NCBI GenBank assembly: GCA_018873245.2
Contig: JAEMBT020000001.1
Location: 5,816,220 to 5,880,219 of the forward strand
Reading direction: 5' to 3'
Source of the DNA: Archegozetes longisetosus
Taxonomy: Eukaryota; Arthropoda; Arachnida; Sarcoptiformes; Trhypochthoniidae
DNA: 64,000 nucleotides
Part shown: piece by piece, positions 1-12,582 of the stretch
Position numbering within the stretch: position 1 is the first letter of the stretch
Layout: each line of letters starts with the position of its first letter
Made by a program: the position numbers and the translations under genes
Notes under the pieces: model-generated
The model's database searches: none
What the model was told of the DNA's origin: nothing
The model's input: only the letters and a program-made list of their open reading frames with translations

Positions 1-1090
1 ACTTTCCTACTAAACACTGAGCATTAAGTAATGCATTGAACGAACAAAAGTAGACAAGACTTGTCAGCTCTAAAAGTATTTCAAAGTGTTTTACTTGATT
101 TAAAATGAATAAATAGTTTAATGAAATTGACTTGAATAAAATCGATGCACTGATTAATAGAAAAAATATTTGACAAATAATTAATAATGAAGATAGTTTG
201 GGGAATAATCAACTCAAACGTTGATCACATCCTATCACTCGAAAAAAATACTTCGAAGTTTAGTCAGTGTTTAAATTAGACATCTTAATTAAAGACATGT
301 GGATTTGAATTTTATGCAAATCAATACGAAAATTATAATAAAGTTGTAATTAATGAGGAAATTTTCAAACCATTAGCTAGAATAGATTTAAAACTTTTGA
401 GCAGTTTTTTTCAAAGTGTAAAGTAGTCACTTAACTTCTTTTTGTGTAAATTCGTTTATTGGATACTAATTATGTATATCAGATATTATATTAACTATCT
501 TCTAATCTTTGAATGCTTCACATGACATAAAATACAATATTTCTTTGTGTATAAGATATAATTCAAATGCTTTTGTTTAAAAATTGAGTAAAATAGCAAT
601 TCACTTTGTGGAACTGGAAAACTAGTTTTATTTTAATTTAATAAGAAAACATTTGTGCTCACGATTATCCATTAGTATATGTTTTTTGATATTTGTGTCA
701 TTTAATGTATAATTACTAGCATTATATGTAAATCAGTATTACCTTTGTATGAGTACACTTTTGTACAAACAGTCTAATAATAAAAAGCGCACCTCAAGTT
801 AACTTCTTTCTCGGATTTAATTCGAGACACTCACAGCAACATAATTATCAAAGAGAAACCTACTGATGCAATAAACAATTTTTCGTTTCATTACTTCGAA
901 TGATTTGAAGTAATTCAATATCGTTTGACTAAAATTTATCAAAACTTATTTTCTAATTTAAATTTCTCTATCTATTAGAAACTTTTGATAGTAAATCGAA
1001 AGCATTTTTATACGAAAACTTGAAGACTAATTAGATTACACAGTAAAACAAATTTTTGAATAACTATTAATAGTGTTTAAGACGTTCGGA
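1..1090. repeat. Outer block duplicated in inverted orientation at 41.15-42.35 kb
   Basis: AT-rich block with no convincing gene. Nearly all of it reappears reverse-complemented at 41,152-42,345. The match stops at position 1,090, which is also where the large palindrome arm begins. Bases 1-150 also resemble 1,150-1,270 in direct orientation, so an older dispersed repeat lies at the block edge. The block is not part of the palindrome: the right arm ends at 31,557 without a counterpart. Confidence 0.8.
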
Positions 1091-1764
1091 TACTAAATCA
1101 GATTAAAGTAAAATATTTTGTGAAAGAGATTATGTCAAGTGTAGACCTTTGTAACAAACGCTAAGCATTAAATGCATTGAATGAACAAAATTGAACAAAA
1201 CTTTTGTAAGCCCTAAAAGTATTTCAAAGTGTTTAGCTTGATTTTTAAATGAATAAGTCGTTTAACCAATAAAACGTTTGTTCTCGGTTCCCTGACAAAA
1301 TTGAAGAAAAACTATCGAATGAAAAAAGTCGAATTAATAATATCGAAAACAAAAGGATCGAATGCGAGATGAGGCAGAATACAATTTAAAAATTAAATTG
1401 ATTTTATTTATATATTATACTCTTATATTCAATTTAATTGAATTTGTTTGTGAAACTATATACAATAAAGCTCGATATAACGAACACTCAAGGAGTAAAG
1501 TTTTTGTTCGTTATATCATGTTATATCGAAAGTCGGAATATATCAAATTTTAGAGTTTTTATTAAGCAACAATGTCAATATAATAAATAGAAGTACATAT
1601 TTTTAAAAACCAGTTATTTTCGTCTGAATGTTTTTCTTAAAGATATTAATATCCGAAATTTATTTTTCTATGAAATGGAACTTTTTGAGGACGCTGTCTT
1701 TGTAGTTATTCGTTTAAAAGTGTCTAAAAATCAAAATATTATATCAGTTTAAAGTTGCAAACGT

Positions 1765-2285
1765 GATTTTACCGTATTTTTTTGAATACAAGCCGCATGT
1801 GTGCATGATCCGCACCAAATTAGAGATATAACTGACGAAGCTTATGCGAATCAATTAAGTCATTCGCAACACTTTCGAAACCTTCATCAAATTTTATTTT
1901 CAAATGAGTTAACTCACAATCTTTGAATCAAAGTCAGAACTTTAGGGGTTTCTAAATATATCACTATCTACACTGTCTTATAGATTATTCATTCATTATC
2001 TGTCATTTCATTTTAAGTTGAGTTTTCAATTTTAAAATTTTTTCAATGAATCAAAACTTAATCTTTTAATATAAAATGCAGAAATCGCTGTCATAAAAAT
2101 TAAGCCTAGTATTTCCCCTTTTGATGTCTTTCAATTTGAATAAAATTTTTTTAATTTGAATTTTTCTAACTTCTTCTTATGCAAGTCGCACTCCATATAT
2201 TAGCCGCACTGCTAAAATTTTCAAAAATCTAACTTCTTTCTTTATACAAGCCGCGGCTTATATTCGGAAAAATCCAGTGATACTA
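1765..2285. mobile_element. Possible short inverted-terminal element (AAGCCGC ends)
   Basis: The two ends carry imperfect inverted copies of a motif with a T-run followed by AAGCCGC (near 1,773-1,797 and 2,250-2,280). Additional internal GCCGCACT-like copies sit near 2,195-2,215. There is no coding capacity. No target-site duplication could be fixed, so the boundaries are approximate. Confidence 0.35.
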
Positions 2286-5200
2286 CAATACTTATGAGAA
2301 CTCTATAAGAAATATATTTTATATCGAATGCCATTGCAAACTCCATTGCATCAAAATATGTTTACTGCATCGAGCTTTTACTGTATTTTGCAAAGATCCG
2401 AATATTTTTTATTACATATGAAATTATAAAAATTTGATCAGTCATTTCATGTTTTATTATATTTTTAAAATTATAAATTTGATTAGTTCGAACTAAAAAG
2501 GTTTGATCTGATAATTTATTTTTAACATTTGATACAATATGTTTAATCATGTGTTGCATTCGGTCTTATGTCGTAATACCAGTAGTGAACTAGTTACTCA
2601 TAAAATTTTAGTTGAAAATTTTTCTGACATTGGAAATATAAATTTATCTGAAATTTGTGATTTTTAACCTAAATGAAAGTAAGAAAAATGATGAACTATT
2701 TCTCGTGAAATACTTAATAGAAAAAAACAGAAAACTCTTTTGAAAAAATCTGTGTTAAGTAGCTTGAAAATTATTCTAACAAATGTTATTCTAACTATTC
2801 AATTATATTTTGTTGAATTGAAACTTTTTCAACCAGTTTCTTGCATTAACTGATTTGAAAATAAAGTTAATAATTATTTTCAATATGACTTTAAAACAAC
2901 TTTTTATAGAAATTTTCAAAAACAAAAATTAATTTCTTCAGTAAAAAGCACATAATAAAGCAAAAATAGATATTAAACTTTAAAGCAGTCTTTCTCAAAG
3001 TGTATAGTAGCTAGTTACCTGCCTTTTGCAGAAAAGCATTCAATTAATGAGCTGCTATTTTCTAGAAAAGCTTTGAAATCTTTGTATAATTGCTATAAAA
3101 GCTTTTGTCAATTCGTTACAGTTTTTAACGACTAGTGTGAATCTAAACTTTAAACTTTAAGTATTCCCAATCAAAGCGTTTAATAGTGAATTTTAAACGA
3201 TTTTTCATAAGGAATCACATAAACGCCTTGGGGTTAAGTATAACTAACAGGTTAATTCAAAATAATCTAAATAAAATAAAATTTATTTTCTTATTGGATC
3301 GAAAGTTATAAACTAAAATCTATAATAAGTTTTATAATAATAAACTAATTAAATATTGATAAAACATGAGATGAAAAGATGTTAGTCTTTCAATGAAAGG
3401 AATTAAAAGATTATATCAAATTAAAAATAATAACTGGAATATTAATCTAATATTTCGCGAAAGCACTGAATTATCAATGAATTATATAATGGAAGCGCAA
3501 CAACAACTAAATCATATTTTAATACTTGGGCCTAATAGTTCCTATTATATCAGCAAAATTGGACGAATACAGATTGAAAACTCCTACTATACATAAGTAA
3601 TTTATGAATCCAAACCTTACCTTTACTGAACCTATAATTCTGCAAAATTCTGTTAGCCGATTATAAATTTTAAGAATTCAAATCATTTTTGCACATTTGT
3701 TGACAGCTTAGTTTGTCATAACTCCCTCAGCTGTTCTAGTCTGTGGTAACATTCTGTTTATTAGATTCAACACTGTTTCTAACTTTTAATTCTGTACCCT
3801 TTAGTATCTCTATTAAATCTAAGATTTCGCTCACTTGAAGGTTAATTAATTAACTAATTAATTAGTAAATTTAGAGTTGGTGATCAGACTGCAAAAGTTT
3901 TTGAGAGTTCTCAATTCTAACGTCAGCTTATTTTGGTAAAATTTTCTCGATAAAATATGATTAGTCACCGACAGTGTTTGAGGCCACTGTAATTCGTATC
4001 CTCTGAGTCTAACCATGAATAATTTAAAATTAAACATCAGTACAAATCAGCCGAAAGTTATTTCCACTTTACGACGTTGTAAACATGACATTTAATCTGT
4101 GCCGATGAAATAATTTTCATCGCGAAGATAGATGTAGGTTTTAAACTACTGATCCCATAGTTGGAGTATAAAGAACTTTTTAATAGATCTTGTTTGATAG
4201 CGATTTCAAAGTTTTTCATTAGTTCCTTGAAAGGCTATACTTGACTAAACATTGTGATTTTCTCATTTGATGCACTATAAATTTAAAGTTAAGACACTTC
4301 GACCAAACTGAACTTTACATATCAGGGTTGAGTTAAGTATCTGGACTATCATATTACAAAGATTACAAGGGTAGTAAACATGCTTATGAAATATTATTGC
4401 GCATTAGAGTAAAATATACTGGATGATGTGGATGTTTGTAATTTGAACACTTTTAATTATTTAATATGTGAGTAAAGTATTAGATTCACGCTCAAATTTG
4501 TACTAGACACCTTGAAAAATACATCAGTAACCATGGAATGCTAGATAGAATTATAGCCATGGCTCAAATACTACGACACTAAAGATTATTGAACATCTCG
4601 CTAGTATCGTCTTCCTGGGAAACCACCGTAAGAATATCGATTTGAAAAATCGTAAATTTGAAATAATGCTAGCGCTCATAATTTGTATCTCAGGCCTACA
4701 AAAGTAAAAGCAACAATACAGGATTGGAAGCAGATGATGATAGTGGCTCTTCATAAAAATCGGGTGTTGGCTTACGCAATTTTAGCGAGAAGTACAAACG
4801 TCAATTTTGAAATTTATCTTGATTTTATAATTCAAGTAATACTTCCAGCGATAGTACGACTACGGATTCATTGATCAATAATACTCCATTGACACTATTT
4901 AGATCTACTCTTTAATCTTCTAGACAGAAAGACGACACCCAAGTCAAAATAATTAAAGTATAAAGGTTTGGACCTGAAAGTAATGCAAGCGTCCCACCAT
5001 TATTTCATATGTTATTAATATGATAATATAACTAAAAAGCGATACCTTTACTCACAATAAATGACATGTTATCATGAAATGAAACCATTAATAATAGAAA
5101 TGAAATACTACATCGCTATTAAAACATCGATAAACACGAAAATAGTCAATAAAGAGAAACTTTACTTATATAGAAATTCCTTAAATAACACTAGTATTAT

Positions 5201-5411
5201 GGTGCTTCCAAGTTTTAATTGCGATATTTTACTACCCAAAGTTAAATTTACCTTATCATGAAATCGTTAAATGAGAATCAATAAAACGATGAGAATAAAG
5301 TCTTCATGTCTTTCTTATATCATCTCAGACAACCTCAGTCACAATATTCACATAAGTTTATTTGAGGAAATATTTAAGTTTGAACAAAATTTTATTAAAG
5401 CTTAAACCTAA
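2286..5411. other. Intergenic AT-rich stretch, no gene seen
   Basis: No ORF with recognisable coding signal was found. A 63-codon plus-strand frame at 4,683-4,874 has a weak transposase-like look but no catalytic motif. The short TTAATTAATTAA run near 3,842-3,860 is low-complexity. The same stretch is mirrored at about 27,231-30,360. Confidence 0.6.
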
Positions 5412-6776
5412 ATGGCACTGAATTCAGAAAGTGATTTCGACCCTTCACAAATATTAGCACCAGAATTATTGGTCACGTCTGCAGGAACTCATTTATATCG
5501 CATCGGCTTATCTCTTTTCCAAAACAGATCGGTCAAAAGGAACGGATTTCATAACCCATTATTGATTACAATAGTAAACTCGATATTCTTGGTCAGATGT
5601 ATAATTTCATTACTGTTACCAGAAGGAAATCCAGAATACTTCATAATAATTCTTGACTTTTCATACTTTATGAACGCTAGAATTCACTACAATATCTTAG
5701 CCATTCTTATATTTTCCTTATCACTAATTACACAATGGATTCATTATAGAAATTACAAGAATAACGAATTTCCGACTTATTTGAAACCATTTGAGATGAT
5801 ATCGGGATTGACTTCACCACAAAGCATTGGACTTTCAGATAAAGACAAAATCTACAAACTCATGGAAACAGCAAAACAAATATTCTACATTTTTGATAAT
5901 TTCTCAAAACCAGTGATCATACCAATTGCTTTAATTTGTGTGAATTTTCCTCTAATTTTCAACTGCACTCTCAGTCAATTTATTTTCTATGTATTTCCTC
6001 TAAATTTCATCTTCGCTTTCGGTGGTTATTACGTTAATATGATTCTTATATACCAAATTACATACTTTTACCTCATTTGTTATTACTTGTTGATTAAAGC
6101 TAAAGAAGTAAATGAGAAAATCAAATTTTTGCCAGGAACAAATCTAAATTGACGGATAATGGAGTCATGGCTATAATGACCACTTTGAATTCAAACTATT
6201 TGGAAATCTATTCATTTAACAGAGATATTTGGTCGAAATATTTATTCTGGGTCTGGCTTCTAAACTCTTATATAATTAATCTACTCTTATTCATTAGCAT
6301 ATTTTCAAAAGCTGGTTTAATAATGAAGTTGGTTTTCACTTATTGTTCTTTTATTTTCATATTTCCTCTGATATTAATAATAAGATGTGCCTCTTCTGTC
6401 TATTATCAATCTAATAAATCTTATGATATATTATTGGGAACCCTGTTTACGCCTAATAAGTTGTCTTTAACTAATGCCACTCGTTTAAAAGTTTGTAAAA
6501 CTCACAAAAATTCAAGAGTTATTAATTAAATAAATGAAAATTTTTGTTATATTTTAGTTCTCATCATTTATTGAGAGATTGAGTCAGAAGAAAATTGGAT
6601 TTTATTGTTGGAAACTATTTATTATAAACCACTTTCGTGGATATGAAGTAAGAACTGATTCTTAACTTTATTTGGATTGTAAAAATTATTTTTATTATTT
6701 TTAGATCACAGCCTTGACTATGATTTTTATGCTTAAAATCATAGAAATTTCATTGTATCGACATAATAATATGTAG
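5412..6776 (+). CDS. Gustatory receptor-like 7TM protein, left-arm copy (frameshifted)
   Basis: Likely an arthropod gustatory-receptor family chemoreceptor of the plasma membrane. Exon 1 starts at the ATG at 5,412. Exon 2 is 6,558-6,647 and exon 3 is 6,705-6,776, ending TAG. Both later exons join in phase 0, as is typical of this family near the C-terminus, and exon 2 encodes the IGFYCWKLF segment resembling the conserved C-terminal receptor signature. Several long hydrophobic segments span exon 1. The exon 1 donor is weak: GT at 6,491 or 6,518 both keep frame. A run of five T at 6,126-6,130 (six in the right arm) shifts the frame here, so this copy is broken unless that is a sequencing error. 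Ligand unknown. Confidence 0.7.
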
Positions 6777-6984
6777 GTCATTGAATTCTATTACTTAATA
6801 TCCATTTATAAAACTGTTGTTATGCTCGTTACATTTGCTTATTATATTTTAGTTAAAAGCTTTAAAGAAGTATGCTCTAAATGGCCTAAACGCACCCCTA
6901 ACGAAAAATATAGAGGACTAAAACCTAGTTAAGGAACAAAAGAAATTTTGTTAATCAGCGAGGTCCTCCTAGAGTTATAGTCAT

Positions 6985-7720
6985 AAACCTAACTCGATTT
7001 TGGTAGGAATGGGACAAGTTAGCAGTTGCGACCGAAGCCACCTTTCCGCGGTGCTGGCGGGCAATAGGCCTCGTGAGAGGCCTGATAAGTGCTCTGGGTC
7101 GCGTTATGCCGGCCTGGCATCACTAGTGGCAGGGGGTCTCGGGCGGTACCCTCATAACAAATAAAGCCCGCCCTGGAGACTTAAGCAGAGGGTTCCAGTG
7201 ACAAGTCGACAACAGTTTCCATCTCAGGCATCGAGCCCATCTGGAGTTGCTTCCTTAACCGGAGGTCAGCCAACTTCACGTCCATAACCGTGAACTCTGC
7301 ATTAATGTTCCCGAGATTGAACATGGCTGACCTCTGCAATATATCTTTGGGCCCCTATCAGCTGAAGAAAGTGTTCCTACTTTGCTGAACGCACAAGTTC
7401 CTCGGGGAAGTAGGAGTAGCTCAACTTACAGTGCCACTTAGTCTCAGCTCTGGGGATTCAAGCTTCAGAGCCCATGCTCCCCTGAGCGCGGATTCAGCTC
7501 GGCACCGCTCTGGTATAAAATATTACATCTACGTTTTAATTTAGCCAAACGCTGTCCCGAGTCCATCTTGCAGCACTGTTGTCAGTGCAAATGTAGCCTA
7601 AGAACGGCCGGGTGTTGTGCTCATATTATGATCGTTCCTTGGCTCCTCGGATATGCGCGGCACATATCTGAGTTCCAAGTCCCGCAGCATCCCTAGACGG
7701 GATTTGCTTGACTTTGGAAT
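6985..7720. mobile_element. GC-rich dispersed-repeat fragment (unclassified, LINE-like?)
   Basis: A sharply bounded GC-rich island of about 735 bp in otherwise very AT-rich DNA. It is identical in layout to 24,921-25,656. Read on the minus strand it contains a short 47-codon frame starting near 7,325 and ending near 7,185, and no longer ORF. The composition suggests a transposon-derived segment, perhaps an untranslated region of a non-LTR retrotransposon, but no reverse-transcriptase motif is present. I do not recognise it. Confidence 0.35.
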
Positions 7721-7860
7721 CCATTGATAGCGAACAAGATTGTTGAAGTTTGAGATTTCTATATTTACACTAATCAAGCTATAACTTAATTATTTTGTAG
7801 TATTATTTTATTATATTTTAAACTTTTTACACGTCCCTAAGTTTTCATATATATTTATTA

Positions 7861-9259
7861 GGTGATTTCATAATGGACTTCAAACTTTTTTCAATATTAT
7901 TTTTCAAATATTTCCGAAATGATACAAGATATCAAAGTATGTTTTATACTAATCTTCGACATATTTGCCACGTGCAAGGGTGATAGCTCTCCAGCGGTCA
8001 GGTAGCATCGTGATACCCAAAGATTTGTGTTTTTCGTTAATGTCCCGAATTACAGCTGCGTAATCCCTTATGAGCTCATCTCGACTCTGGAACTGCTTCC
8101 CCTTGTTTGGTACTTTTATACGATGGATAGCGTCCATATCCGGCGGTGACATATCAGAGCTATACGGTGGGTGCTCCAATTCTTCCCAACGTTTTTCTTG
8201 CAGAAACTCCCTAATAATGCGATGTTTATGGGGTCTGGCATTGTCATGTAATATGATGGGACGTCCAAATTTTTTTCGATTAACTTCGGGAAGCACATGA
8301 CGTTCGAGGAAGTTAAGATAGGTGACACTGTCAACAGTACTTCCTTCAGGTAAAATCTCGTGTGTGAAGACCTGCTTCTTCCAAAGTGCCAAAATCATAA
8401 TGCACTTCCATTGTTGAGGTTCTTCCTTTAATATCTTGGGTCTACGACAAATAGGAAAAAATGCGGTGAAAAAAGATTTTTCAGAAAAAATTTTTTTTTC
8501 ATTTCCGCATAACTACGGTTTTGCCCGGCAATAGCCATTCACTAGCGGCTCCAGACTCTTGTGGGTCATATGATTTAATCCATGTCTCATCGATGGCGAT
8601 TATCTTATTCAGAAAATCACGTTCCCTTTGATAACGTGCAAGATGTTTACCTGCTATATTCATTCTTGCTTGCTGTTGTCTCTCGGTCAATTCGTGAGGG
8701 ACCCACCTGGACTTTATTTTTCTGGCTCCGATTTCTTTGAGAAGTCTCCATAAGCTTGTATGAGACATTTGAGTTTCATATAAGAGATCTTCCGTACGCA
8801 TTCCCTCGCTCTCCAATATCAGCTGCCTAATCATTTTTTCATTTTCTTCTGTAACCACATCTCGTGGTCTTCCGGGTCCAGATAGATTTTCTATATCTGT
8901 GCGCTTTCCGTCTTTAAAATCATTATACCAGGTGTATACTTGCCTTTCACTTAAATGGCCTTGAGGAGCAGCAGTTGCCAGTTGTGTCGCAACAACTCTT
9001 GGAGCTGTGCCCAGTAATACACTTAACTTTATAAATGATCGCTGGTCCTTTGCAGTGACACTTTCCCGAAGTTGGTCTAAAATTGGGGCCTCGATACTTT
9101 TCAATGCCAACACGGCAAGAATCAACACAATTAGTTGAAGGGCCATCATTTAATAGTACACTAACTAGTGATTAGTTGGATGTATTAACTTATTGACTAA
9201 AGTTAATAATAACGTAATTTTATCTTATCAAAAAGTTTGAAGTCCATTATGAAATCACC
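7861..9259 (-). mobile_element. mariner-family transposon, left-arm copy
   Basis: About 30-bp terminal inverted repeats starting GGTGATTTCATAATGG are seen at 7,861-7,890 and, inverted, at 9,230-9,259. They flank a broken mariner transposase on the minus strand. A clean TA duplication is not visible at the edges. The element sits at the same place in the right arm, so it was inserted before the arms were duplicated. Confidence 0.85.
7949..9149 (-). pseudogene. mariner transposase (D,D34D), broken
   Basis: Cut-and-paste DNA transposase. The N-terminal part (9,149-8,499) carries two helix-turn-helix-like regions, a GPGRPR linker, the WVPHEL motif and the first catalytic aspartate in IDETW. The C-terminal part (8,398-7,949) carries the second aspartate in HDNARPH and the third in YSSDMSPPD, 34 residues later, as expected of the DD34D mariners. 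The parts are separated by about 100 bp of out-of-frame sequence rich in A/T runs, so the copy is inactive as read. The hydrophobic first 20 residues are unusual; the true start may be downstream. The right-arm copy keeps the same motifs but is broken at other positions. Confidence 0.85.
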
Positions 9260-9314
9260 AAATATTTATAATGTATATGCAACTATTTTGTTTTTAAATG
9301 AACTTTTTAAGTAT

Positions 9315-9679
9315 TAGCGTGTTCCATTCGAAGTGATGCAGGCTTGTGGCGGTGTGTCTTGGATGACACAGGGTGGAATCGGTCGCCACTTCGGATTTGT
9401 ATTTGCTGATTCTTGATTTGTGAAACAAGTCAAATTAACATTTTCGGATCAATTATGGACAGATAAGAGTTAGTCAACTATCTTAATGATTAAGAGCAAC
9501 TAAGTCTCATTAAAAACAGAATTGACTAACTCCTTTCTTTCCACAATTGATCCAAAAAAGCTTATTTTTTTCATAGGACGAGAATTGGTGAATACAAGTC
9601 CTGGATGGCGATCAGATCTATTTTGTGGTTTCCGGGGTACGCCGCTACATGTCTGCGTCACTTTGAATGGAACGCCCTA
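9315..9679. mobile_element. Fold-back MITE with long terminal inverted repeats
   Basis: Ends TAGCGTGTTCCATTCGAAGT and the inverse of TAGGGCGTTCCATTCAAAGT pair, and the inverted homology continues far inward on both sides (GGATCAATT next to GTTAGTCAA stretches). No coding capacity. The mirrored copy is at 22,982-23,345. Confidence 0.75.
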
Positions 9680-10771
9680 TTACATATGCTAATGATTTTT
9701 CATTAGTTTTAACCTTATGACTCGTTAAGGATCTCACCCATCTCAAAAATTCTTTCGATTGTTCGAATCTCTAGTTCAGGGCTACAACTTATGTAGGTCA
9801 CCGTTAGGGGAAGTCGTTAGACCAGAGTCTATCGGTTTTAGGAATACTTCTTTAATATCAGTTAATATCAGGTTTGGGTGGAGCGGATAGAAGTTAAATA
9901 AATCTGTCTAAAAGTGAGGAATCAATATTTGTATTTTTATTAAGAAAGATCATTTTGTACTATTTTAATCTGGATTCGAACGTGCTGTATATCCAACCAA
10001 CAAATGTATGATCGTATCGAAGCCTGTGGTTTAGAATATGTTCTAAAGTTTGTAGCTTAATCAATATATTGCACTCCTATTATTGTATTTGTAATTTATT
10101 TCTAAAATGTATATCTTATAATATATCTTATCTATTACTTCAATATATATTCTTTTTTTAGTCATCGCTCATAATAAATAGGTTAGAAATGAATCATTTA
10201 AATAATAATTTTAAAATATTCTGTAAATTTGAATGGGATCAGCTGATTGGGAATGTATAATATTAGTTCAAAGTTCTCATAAACTTGGTTGATGTAATAA
10301 AACAATGTTTTACAAGTGTTGTTTTCATTTCTCATCTAATAAAATGGTATAACTGATGATTATAAGTTTAATTTTAGGCATATTCATATTATAGAAATTG
10401 ACAGCAGATAATCATTTTTTATATGATTATCTCTTTGTAATATTGAAAAAACTATGAAATAGATTGCTAAATATATATATTCTCCGACTATTTAACACTG
10501 CTTCCTTAATGCTTATTCTATTGTGAAATTTTGTCAAATTAGCTTGGAGATTGTATTATCTCTAAGTAAAAGTTTAATTTGAGGAAATATCAAATCTAAA
10601 AATCAAAAGATTCACCTATTTAGATAAAACCCAAAAATATTAGCAACGTTCTATTTTTAAGAACGAAGTTCAGAAATATCGTGAAGATCAAGGAAGGATT
10701 AATAACATATGTAAAAAGTGTTAGAATTTTGATTAATTTCTAATTGTTTATGTTTTGATTTACCATATAAT
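9680..10771. other. Intergenic, no gene seen
   Basis: AT-rich sequence without a supportable ORF, RNA gene or repeat boundary. From about 10,445 onward it is homologous to 43,496-43,840 upstream of the third FAR copy, so it belongs to the ancestral FAR duplication unit. Confidence 0.6.
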
Positions 10772-11742
10772 TAGAGTGACCGCCTCTGGCTTGTCTAGGG
10801 TGACCAAGTGTCCCGCATTGTGCGGGATTGTCCCACATTTAAGAGTTGTGTCCCGCATGCCGTATGCACCCTTTGCGGGACGGAAAATATCATACATTTT
10901 AAGATTTATCTTAACAGATTTCCACTGTATGTTTTTATTTAATGCAAATAACGTAATTTTATTGTCAACACGTTTCTTATCTTAAAATATGTAGAAGTCT
11001 TTAGATAGAAAGCTTTAATCCATTTATCTGATACCTTGTTTTCATTCACATCGTGTGTGATTCTTATAAAGTGCAGTTCTCAATCAAGTCTTTAGTTTAT
11101 ATTTCAAGTAATTATTATTTCAAACTGTGATTTGTAACTTCAATCAGGTTAAAACTCTTTAAAAAATTTTGTAAGGGAGCCAAAATTTCTTTGTCCCGCA
11201 TTTAAAAGTTTTTGACTTGGTCACCCTAGGCTTGTCTCATGACGGGACAAAAATATCAAAGGGGGACCCTTAAATATTTAAAAAGAAAATGCAGATTTTA
11301 TTAGTCGTTACAAATATTTAGATGTCAAACGATACATTCTAATATTAAAATATTGAAAATTATTAGTCATGGTTGATTTCAAAGATATATTTTGTTAGAA
11401 ATGAGTCATTTCAAATGACATCTTTCAAAATTTATTCAAAAATAAGAAATACTGGTTTATATCAGAAATAAGTTAAGGCAGAAAAGATTAATTCAGTAAC
11501 TTGGTTTAAAACCACATATGTTCAAAACATTAAACTAAGTTTCTTAATCCCTTATCATTTGTAAAATAAATTCAATGTTTGAATTTCTAAGAAATATTTT
11601 TCTAAACACATTTTTCAAAAAGAAAGTTGATAAACGGGACAACTTGTTGTCCTGTCGAGAGTTTTTGGTCTGACGGGATTTCTGTCTTTTATCTTTAAAA
11701 AGACGGGTCTGTCCCGTCAAAAACGGACAGGTGGTCACCCTA
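10772..11742. mobile_element. hAT-type MITE with 8-bp TSD CATATAAT (host of a nested MITE)
   Basis: Ends read TAGAGTGACC and GGTCACCCTA as inverted repeats. They are flanked by the 8-bp direct duplication CATATAAT at 10,764-10,771 and 11,743-11,750. An 8-bp duplication is characteristic of hAT elements. Its own length is about 530 bp without the nested insertion. It is non-coding. The unoccupied site survives at 43,830-43,837 upstream of the third FAR copy. Confidence 0.9.
10796..11228. mobile_element. Nested hAT-type MITE, TSD GGCTTGTC
   Basis: A 433-bp element begins TAGGGTGACCAAGTGTCCCG and ends with the inverse TTGGTCACCCTA. It is flanked by the 8-bp duplication GGCTTGTC at 10,788-10,795 and 11,229-11,236. 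It landed within the first 25 bp of the outer MITE, whose ends are related to its own. CCCGCA/TGCGGG motifs recur inside both ends. Confidence 0.9.
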
Positions 11743-12582
11743 CATATAATTGAGATTTTGCCAATGTCTACTTTCAACAATAAAAATTGAAATTAAATGC
11801 CTTCTAACAAACAAATGTTAGCTTAACTTCATTACTAACCAGCGGAAAATTAGCATTTAGTTGTTTGATTTTTTACTTATATAAGCGCGAGTTTTTAAAA
11901 GCGCCCTCTTATTCTAACACTTCATAATTTTAATATTTCACTAATGAATCATTGATGATCAACAAATTTGATGTAAAGTAAATTAAAGGAAATTTTTAAT
12001 AAGATATTTTTCCTGTACTGTCGCACCTCATAAATGATCAAGGAAATCTTGCACATAATTTGGTTCAATTATCAACAAAATCCCGAATTTCGAAATACAC
12101 TTACAATTCTACTATATGGTTTCAGAGGAGGCGCATTCATTTTGTTCAACTAAATTTGATTTCGAAAATTAAAATCTAAATAAGAGGATAACGTACAGCT
12201 CGATAAAAATTTGTATTGGGCAATAATAAAGTTTGAAGATTTTCCCTCTACAATTAGATTGTTATAATAGCAAATTGTTTCTAATTTTTATATTGCAAAA
12301 TGATTCAGTCATACGTATTATACTTCAGAAAATAATTGATTTGTTCATGAAACAAAGTACTGTTTTCCCTAAGGTTTTACTTTTTACTAAAGAAATTTCA
12401 TTTGGTTTATGTCTTCAATAAAGTATTCACCCCGATTCATATTAATTCTAATCCAAACATTCTCTTATTTATATAAGTTATACTTAAAGTTGTTTCTTCA
12501 AGAATTTTTGGTTTTGCTGAAATAATATTGATTTCTAATTTTGATTTGAAATAATACTAAAGGCTTCAATAGTATTACAAAA
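11743..12582. other. 5' flank of left-arm FAR gene
   Basis: No ORF is supported. The stretch is homologous to the 5' flanks of the second and third FAR copies (about 40,200-40,666 and 43,840-44,675), so it probably contains the shared promoter region. I could not point to a convincing core promoter element. Confidence 0.5.

Noticed and set aside
4683-4874. Possible transposase fragment on the plus strand
   Set aside because: 63 codons with only a vague resemblance, no catalytic motif and no terminal repeats; the mirrored copy adds no independent support.
9961-10010. tRNA-like T-loop (TTCGAATCC on the minus strand)
   Set aside because: The flanking five bases on each side do not pair and no acceptor or anticodon stem could be drawn.
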